In this document: in pieces, positions 6,344 through 9,116 of the stretch
How positions within the stretch are numbered: the first letter of the stretch is position 1
Layout: every line of letters starts with the position of its first letter
Assembly: GCF_047501175.1 (NCBI RefSeq)
Contig: NZ_JBEQWH010000020.1
Span: 1-9,116 of the forward strand
Reading direction: 5' to 3'
Length of the DNA: 9,116 nucleotides
Origin: Methanoprimaticola sp047501175
Lineage (GTDB): Archaea; Thermoplasmatota; Thermoplasmata; Methanomassiliicoccales; Methanomethylophilaceae
Notes under the pieces: generated by a model
The model's database searches: none
The model's input: only the letters and a program-made list of their open reading frames with translations
What the model was told of the DNA's origin: nothing
Position numbers and translations under genes: made by a program

Positions 6344-6648
6344 ACTGGAACTTCTGGCTCGGGACCCTGAGCGCGGTGTTGAACATCCTGTTCATCCTCG
6401 ACTTCATAGCCTATGCTTTCACCGGCAACTCGCTCGCCGCGCTGACGTTCGGGGACGGGAGCTCCTCGCTCTCCGATATCATACTGACCTACATCCCGGA
6501 CATGACTGCTGCGGAGTTCATCGCGGCCAACGGCATCCTGCTCGGTATCTCCATTTTCCTGGTGCTCGTGTCCATATGGATAGCATACGCGTCTTCAGGT
6601 GTCATCAAGGAGGTCTCCTCCTGTGACTGCAAGAGGGTGAGACCGTGA
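6340..6648 (+). CDS. Small two-helix membrane protein, 102 aa
   Basis: Helix 1 spans residues 6-27 (WLGTLSAVLNILFILDFIAYAF) and helix 2 residues 65-84 (GILLGISIFLVLVSIWIAYA), with a polar loop between them (FTGNSLAAL ... YIPDMTAAEFI). The C-terminal tail carries a Cys pair (CDC, residues 95-97) followed by KRVRP. The pair could bind metal, form a disulfide or be lipid-modified; none of these is shown. It appears paralogous to the preceding 82-aa protein. It starts in an ATGA overlap and ends in a GTGA overlap with the next gene. The function is unknown; a membrane component of the same assembly is the simplest reading. Confidence 0.8.
   Translation: MNWNFWLGTLSAVLNILFILDFIAYAFTGNSLAALTFGDGSSSLSDIILTYIPDMTAAEFIAANGILLGISIFLVLVSIWIAYASSGVIKEVSSCDCKRVRP
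6633..6640 (+). promoter_or_regulatory. Ribosome binding site GAGGGTGA supporting the GTG start at 6645
   Basis: It is close to the consensus GGAGGTGA and ends 4 nt before GTG 6645. It supports GTG 6645 over the in-frame ATG 6660. Confidence 0.55.
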
Positions 6649-6848
6649 GACTGTTCAGGATGATCTCGGGGATCACACTCCTCACGGCCTCGGCATGGAT
6701 GGGTCCTGCGATCGCATCTTTCCTCGATGTCTCCGAGACCTTCGGGTATGTGGGCATCTCATCCATCCTGGCGTTCGTCGGAGGGATGATGTTCTATTCC
6801 GGACTGCCCTTCGCGGGGAAGTCCAGTGTAAAGATCAAGGGGGTCTGA
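6645..6848 (+). CDS. Small two-helix membrane protein, 67 aa, GTG start
   Basis: There are two probable membrane helices, residues 8-26 (SGITLLTASAWMGPAIASF) and 34-52 (GYVGISSILAFVGGMMFYS), with a short loop and a basic tail (AGKSSVKIKGV). The family is not recognised. It starts with GTG in a GTGA overlap with the 102-aa gene. It ends at TGA 6846-6848, 2 nt before the next ATG. It lacks the E-F-I motif of the two preceding proteins, so it is probably not a third copy. The tight coupling suggests a fixed stoichiometry with its neighbours. Confidence 0.75.
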   Translation: MRLFRMISGITLLTASAWMGPAIASFLDVSETFGYVGISSILAFVGGMMFYSGLPFAGKSSVKIKGV

Positions 6849-6850
6849 GG

Positions 6851-7462
6851 ATGGAGCTCTCCGTCGCGACTGGACTGGCGGCCATGATCGGTGCCATCGC
6901 TGGATTCTATCTGGCATACCGCTACTACCGCAGGAAGATGTCGTACGAGGTCGAGCATGTACTCCGAGGACGATCCCCGGCCCTTCGAGGACACCGCTCC
7001 AGTGGGACGCACGTGGGCCGACATGGTGTACTCGGCGAGATGGCCGATCCTGATCTTTGTGTCCATCATCGTCCTGGTGATCGTCGGTGCATTGTTCAGG
7101 GACGATATCGGATCATTTGTCGCGAAATACTCCGACCAGATCAAGATCTTCGCGGCGGCGTTCGTCCTGTTCTTTCTCATAGGCCGTTACGTCACCAAGG
7201 TCTTCTTCCGCGTCCCCACCGTGGACTATCTCGTCCTGGACTTCGAGAGCTTCCGCGGGGAGATCTACCGCATACCCGTGCCCCTGCTCACCGAGCTCGC
7301 GATATCCGGAGGGAACAACCTCACGTTCTCGTGGAGGACCGGGGATGGTTTCCGCCTCGCCCGCAAGGTGGACCTCGAGAACGGCGTCATCGAGACGGCC
7401 TGGCCTCACGAGGTCCCCATCGAGCAGGCAGCTTTCACCTTGGCGGACCTGCAGATGCGTGA
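6851..7462 (+). CDS. Single-helix membrane protein with uncertain end; long out-of-frame overlap with the next gene
   Basis: ATG 6851 has a good Shine-Dalgarno (GGGGGT 6839-6844, 6 nt spacing) and starts 2 nt after the previous stop. The first ~36 residues look real: a membrane helix at residues 4-24 (ATGLAAMIGAIAGFYLAYRYY), then RRKMSYEVEH. After about nt 6957 the frame stays open until TGA 7460-7462 (203 aa in total), but its translation there is Arg/His/Pro/Gly-rich and looks like a shadow of the gene in frame 3, which has the normal codon pattern. Possible explanations: a short protein that lost its stop, a programmed +1 frameshift fusing it to the 245-aa protein, or a sequencing indel. 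Only the N-terminal part should be trusted. Confidence 0.5.
   Translation: MELSVATGLAAMIGAIAGFYLAYRYYRRKMSYEVEHVLRGRSPALRGHRSSGTHVGRHGVLGEMADPDLCVHHRPGDRRCIVQGRYRIICREILRPDQDLRGGVRPVLSHRPLRHQGLLPRPHRGLSRPGLRELPRGDLPHTRAPAHRARDIRREQPHVLVEDRGWFPPRPQGGPRERRHRDGLASRGPHRAGSFHLGGPADA
6947..6950 (+). promoter_or_regulatory. Ribosome binding site GAGG for ATG 6957
   Basis: GAGG lies 6 nt before ATG 6957. It allows independent initiation of the 245-aa protein and argues that a frameshift from the 6851 frame is not required. Confidence 0.5.
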
Positions 7463-7694
7463 ATCCGATTACGAGAGGCTCAGCATCGAGAATCTCTACC
7501 TCCGTCGCAGGCCCACGGTCATCGCCACGGAGCTCGCAGCAAGGTCCAACCGCTATCTCGCTGACGAGATCTCCGATGTCCTCAAGCTCGACGGCCTCGA
7601 CCTCGACTCGTACCTGAACGGTTTAGATCCCCTGAGGGAGCGCAGGGAGCCGGAATCCGGAGGTGAGGACGATGGGGAGCAGGTTGCTGAATGA
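6957..7694 (+). CDS. Two-helix membrane protein with cytoplasmic domain, likely partner of the ATPase, 245 aa
   Basis: Residues 1-27 are acidic and soluble. Helices lie at residues 28-47 (ARWPILIFVSIIVLVIVGALF region) and 63-84 (KIFAAAFVLFFLIGRYV). Residues 88-245 form a soluble domain with beta strands (TVDYLVLDFES ... RIPVPLLTELAI) and later acidic/basic helices, probably cytoplasmic, ending in an acidic Glu/Asp/Gly tail. The family is not recognised. I chose ATG 6957 because the frame before it (back to 6891) does not look coding and GAGG precedes it. The gene overlaps the P-loop ATPase gene by 23 nt, and a membrane protein directly coupled to such an ATPase suggests a two-component assembly or translocation machine. 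This is inference; no catalytic motif is visible. Confidence 0.8.
   Translation: MYSEDDPRPFEDTAPVGRTWADMVYSARWPILIFVSIIVLVIVGALFRDDIGSFVAKYSDQIKIFAAAFVLFFLIGRYVTKVFFRVPTVDYLVLDFESFRGEIYRIPVPLLTELAISGGNNLTFSWRTGDGFRLARKVDLENGVIETAWPHEVPIEQAAFTLADLQMRESDYERLSIENLYLRRRPTVIATELAARSNRYLADEISDVLKLDGLDLDSYLNGLDPLRERREPESGGEDDGEQVAE
7659..7665 (+). promoter_or_regulatory. Ribosome binding site GGAGGTG for the ATPase
   Basis: A near-perfect Shine-Dalgarno 6 nt before ATG 7672. It overlaps the in-frame GTG at 7663 and so rules that codon out as the start. Confidence 0.75.
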
Positions 7695-8325
7695 GCTCGA
7701 GACCATGAGGCACGGCATCATCGGCATCTGTGCCTCCGGCAAGCAAGGCAAGTCCGCTTTAGCTCATACGATAGTGAACATGGTCCCCAACTTCGTCTCG
7801 AGACCGCACTACCTGTTCGAGACCGCTGATGTGGACCTCACGATGTTCCCCGGTTATACGCTCGTCCATGACGTGGACGATATCCCTCCCGGTTCGGTGG
7901 TCCTGATAGAGGACCTCGGCAGGATCTTCCATTCCCGCGGATCGGGACAGAACGCGGAGCTTCCCAGATGGCTGGGCATCATCTCCCACAAGGACATCGT
8001 CGTCGTGTTCACGATCCAGAACTTCTCGGATGCGGACATCTCCCTTTTCAGGAGTCAGAACTTCATCGAGCTCCACAAGCTGATGTTCGACGAGGACCTG
8101 GGATTCGAGAGGGAGGAGTTCCGGGAGAACCAGAACATGGCCAATATCATGATCCGCAGGTTCGCCCTCGAGCATCCCGAGATCCCCATCGCCTCGATGG
8201 TGTTCTCCCCTCGCTATTCGGAGGTCACCGCATGGCCTCTCGTCCCGTGGTGGAACGACGAGTGCGCCCATTTCCTCCGTAACGCCCATGTCTCCATCCC
8301 CGACAGGAGGAGGTCCCGGACATGA
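7672..8325 (+). CDS. P-loop ATPase of the FtsK/HerA/Zot-like type, 217 aa
   Basis: Residues 15-20 are the first beta strand (GIIGIC). The Walker A motif is ASGKQGKS at 21-28. Walker B is VVLIED at 76-81. A polar sensor strand VVVFTIQN lies at 110-117, followed by an arginine (R127) and the NFIELHK block at 130-136. The order hydrophobic strand, 'TIQ', Arg, 'E-x-H' is reminiscent of Zot/pI morphogenesis ATPases and the FtsK-HerA superfamily. Unlike typical pI/Zot proteins it has no transmembrane helix, but the gene overlaps a two-helix membrane protein by 23 nt. The probable role is energising virion extrusion, DNA packaging or transfer at the membrane. ATG 7672 is supported by GGAGGTG; ATG 7705 (MRHGIIG) is an alternative start that leaves the P-loop intact. 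The stop overlaps the next start (ATGA, 8322). Confidence 0.8.
   Translation: MGSRLLNELETMRHGIIGICASGKQGKSALAHTIVNMVPNFVSRPHYLFETADVDLTMFPGYTLVHDVDDIPPGSVVLIEDLGRIFHSRGSGQNAELPRWLGIISHKDIVVVFTIQNFSDADISLFRSQNFIELHKLMFDEDLGFEREEFRENQNMANIMIRRFALEHPEIPIASMVFSPRYSEVTAWPLVPWWNDECAHFLRNAHVSIPDRRRSRT
8306..8313 (+). promoter_or_regulatory. Ribosome binding site GGAGGAGG for the 179-aa gene
   Basis: This purine-rich site ends 8 nt before ATG 8322 and lies in the last codons of the ATPase gene. Confidence 0.6.
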
Positions 8326-8861
8326 CCATCGTATTGACAGACCAGGAGATCGACCGTGCAGAGGCGTTCCGCCTCGCCAAGAGATACCGTCTCCCTCCGG
8401 AGGTGGTCCTCTCAGATGATCCCGAGATCCACAGATTTCTCACATTCCTGGAGCTCAACGGCATATCCGACACCCCGATCATGAGACGCATCTCGTCGTC
8501 GAGGATCCGCAGCGGCATGACCTCCGCGATGTCATCATCCGGTGCCACGTACGCGGACCGCCTCTCTCACATCCTCGATGTCGACGTTCCCGTGTCCTTC
8601 GTGGATCTCCGGCAGTCTCTCCCCGTCGACCCCGGGACTCCGGGGGACCACCTACCACCCTCCATCCCTCGTAACCCCCCGTCCGCGTCCGTAGACGCGG
8701 GGCCCGGCGGAGCAGAGGCCGAACGGCCTGCGGAGACCGGGCCAGGGGGTCCAACCGACACGCAGCGATGGGGGCAGCCGGGCGCCCCCGGAGCAAGTGT
8801 CGGCTTACCCGGGCGTCAGCCCGGGGCAAACCCTTTCCAAACCCTTTCCGGAGATCCATGA
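8322..8861 (+). CDS. Soluble hypothetical protein, 179 aa, with Pro/Gly-rich end of doubtful coding status
   Basis: Residues 1-100 look like a folded, mainly helical cytoplasmic protein (LTDQEIDRAEAFRLAKRY ... DPEIHRFLTFLEL ... YADRLSHILDV) with no recognised family. From about residue 101 (nt 8622) the sequence becomes Pro/Gly/Ala-rich and low in complexity. The codons there include many GGG, CCA, CTA and TTA that the neighbours avoid. The DNA is very GC-rich and full of perfect hairpins. Frame 1 takes over a coding-like pattern downstream, so the protein may really continue in frame 1 through a +1 shift. The start ATG 8322 overlaps the ATPase stop (ATGA) and has GGAGGAGG before it. The operon position suggests it works with the ATPase. 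Confidence 0.65.
   Translation: MTIVLTDQEIDRAEAFRLAKRYRLPPEVVLSDDPEIHRFLTFLELNGISDTPIMRRISSSRIRSGMTSAMSSSGATYADRLSHILDVDVPVSFVDLRQSLPVDPGTPGDHLPPSIPRNPPSASVDAGPGGAEAERPAETGPGGPTDTQRWGQPGAPGASVGLPGRQPGANPFQTLSGDP
8630..8825 (+). other. Array of perfect GC-rich hairpins (candidate origin or regulatory region)
   Basis: Perfect stems: CCCCGG/CCGGGG at 8630-8645 (loop GACT); CCGCGTC/GACGCGG at 8683-8700 (loop CGTA); GGCCCGG 8701-8707 with CCGGGCC 8737-8743, enclosing AGGCCG-AA-CGGCCT at 8716-8729; GGGGGC 8770-8775 with GCCCCC 8784-8789; CCCGGGC/GCCCGGG at 8808-8825 (loop GTCA). Several have 4-nt loops. The surrounding DNA is very GC-rich, so some pairs are expected by chance, but the density is not seen elsewhere in the window. 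Confidence 0.45.
8827..8848 (+). repeat. Two tandem 11-bp direct repeats CAAACCCTTTC (iteron-like)
   Basis: Exact copies lie at 8827-8837 and 8838-8848, directly after the last hairpin. A further near copy, CAATCCCTTTCCAA (9085-9098), matches 13 of 14 bases of 8827-8840. Eleven is not a multiple of three, so the repetition is at the DNA level and is not a protein repeat. Confidence 0.7.
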
Positions 8862-8877
8862 CAAGGCAGTGATCGTG

Positions 8878-9116
8878 ATGACGACAAGAAGACTGGAAGA
8901 TTTCGATACCGACAGGGACGGCAGGATGATAGGGGCCCTCGGCAGGGCACAGGAGATGATAGACGCATTGCCGATCCTCGAGCGCCATGCCGTGGCCAAT
9001 GCACTGATGACCCATCCGATCACGCGCTTCGTCCTGCGCTCCAAGGTGGAGTCTTCAAAGTATCCTGCCATAAGTGCTAGTTACCAATCCCTTTCCAAGA
9101 TCATACTCGGAAGGAG
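8878..9116 (+). CDS. N-terminal part of an unrecognised gene running off the window (>=79 aa)
   Basis: Frame 1 is open from 8695 to the last base. From ATG 8878 the translation begins MTTRRLEDFDTDRDGRMIGA and reads as a normal soluble, helical protein (79 complete codons visible). An Asp-rich loop D-T-D-R-D-G (residues 10-15) resembles the start of a calcium-binding EF-hand/dockerin loop but lacks the acidic residue at position 12. GTG 8869 and GTG 8875 are alternative starts. The Shine-Dalgarno is weak (AAGG 8863-8866; GTGAT 8869-8873). The coding-like pattern extends upstream of ATG (about from 8791, APPEQVSAYPGV ... PFPEIHD), so this may be the C-terminal part of the preceding gene joined by a +1 shift. 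The near-iteron at 9085-9098 lies inside it. Confidence 0.6.
   Translation, partial: MTTRRLEDFDTDRDGRMIGALGRAQEMIDALPILERHAVANALMTHPITRFVLRSKVESSKYPAISASYQSLSKIILGR

Noticed and set aside
8641..8700. G-quadruplex on the minus strand
   Set aside because: Only three runs of three or more G are close together (complement of 8650-8680) and the fourth would have to be a GG run, so the case is weak.
8887..8925. True EF-hand in the last partial protein (D-T-D-R-D-G)
   Set aside because: The acidic residue expected at loop position 12 is a Leu and the flanking helices are not clear, so it is noted only as a resemblance.
8479..9015. Minus-strand open frame over the hairpin region (178 codons)
   Set aside because: It is Arg/Pro-rich with no coherent pattern, and the plus-strand frames on either side read as proteins.
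1..9116. tRNA or rRNA genes, CRISPR array, insertion sequence, integrase or reverse transcriptase
   Set aside because: I saw no regularly spaced direct repeats with spacers, no cloverleaf, no transposase, tyrosine-recombinase or reverse-transcriptase motifs in any frame that reads as coding. The shared N-terminal domains are not a diversity-generating template/variable pair, because no reverse transcriptase is nearby and the changes are not limited to adenines.

Overview
The window looks like a single-direction accessory or viral cassette from an archaeon, most likely a gut-type member of the Methanomassiliicoccales (Methanomethylophilus-like). The basis is indirect. The secreted proteins start with a hydrophobic segment followed by an acidic S-E/D-E/D-S-D/E-A stretch. 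InlB B-repeat (Listeria-Bacteroides repeat) domains are present, which are characteristic of gut Methanomassiliicoccales. Every gene whose end can be seen stops with TGA, which fits a lineage where TAG can be read as pyrrolysine. No marker gene in the window proves the host.

Layout, all on the plus strand: (1) the 3' end of an upstream gene (1-93) and a basic 182-residue protein of unknown function (114-662). (2) A surface-protein block: an 885-residue, C-terminally anchored spike-like protein with tandem Ig-like units and a PKD-like domain (668-3325); a hairpin (3336-3356); a 135-residue membrane protein (3371-3778); a 449-residue secreted protein with a BIG2-like and two InlB repeats (3778-5127); and a 323-residue anchored protein with one InlB-like repeat (5124-6095). 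(3) A run of very small membrane proteins (82, 102 and 67 residues, plus a single-helix protein whose end is unclear) at 6095-7000. (4) A 245-residue two-helix membrane protein (6957-7694), followed with a 23-nt overlap by a 217-residue FtsK/HerA/Zot-like P-loop ATPase (7672-8325). (5) A soluble 179-residue protein (8322-8861) whose 3' third lies in very GC-rich, hairpin-dense DNA ending in an exact 11-bp tandem repeat, then the 5' part of another gene that runs off the window (8878-9116).

Most neighbouring genes overlap by ATGA, GTGA or TGATG and carry good Shine-Dalgarno sequences inside the preceding gene, so the block is probably one translationally coupled operon. The combination of anchored spike-like proteins, several tiny membrane proteins, and a membrane protein plus P-loop ATPase pair resembles the structural modules of membrane-enveloped (pleolipovirus-like) or filamentous (inovirus-like) viruses. 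No capsid, integrase or replication gene is visible, so virus versus surface-appendage or secretion operon remains open.

Points that need attention: two surface proteins share a low-GC N-terminal domain but have unrelated C-terminal parts (mosaic or domain exchange). Two places show a +1 change of coding frame (about 6957 and about 8695-8790). An origin-like hairpin and iteron array sits at 8630-8850.
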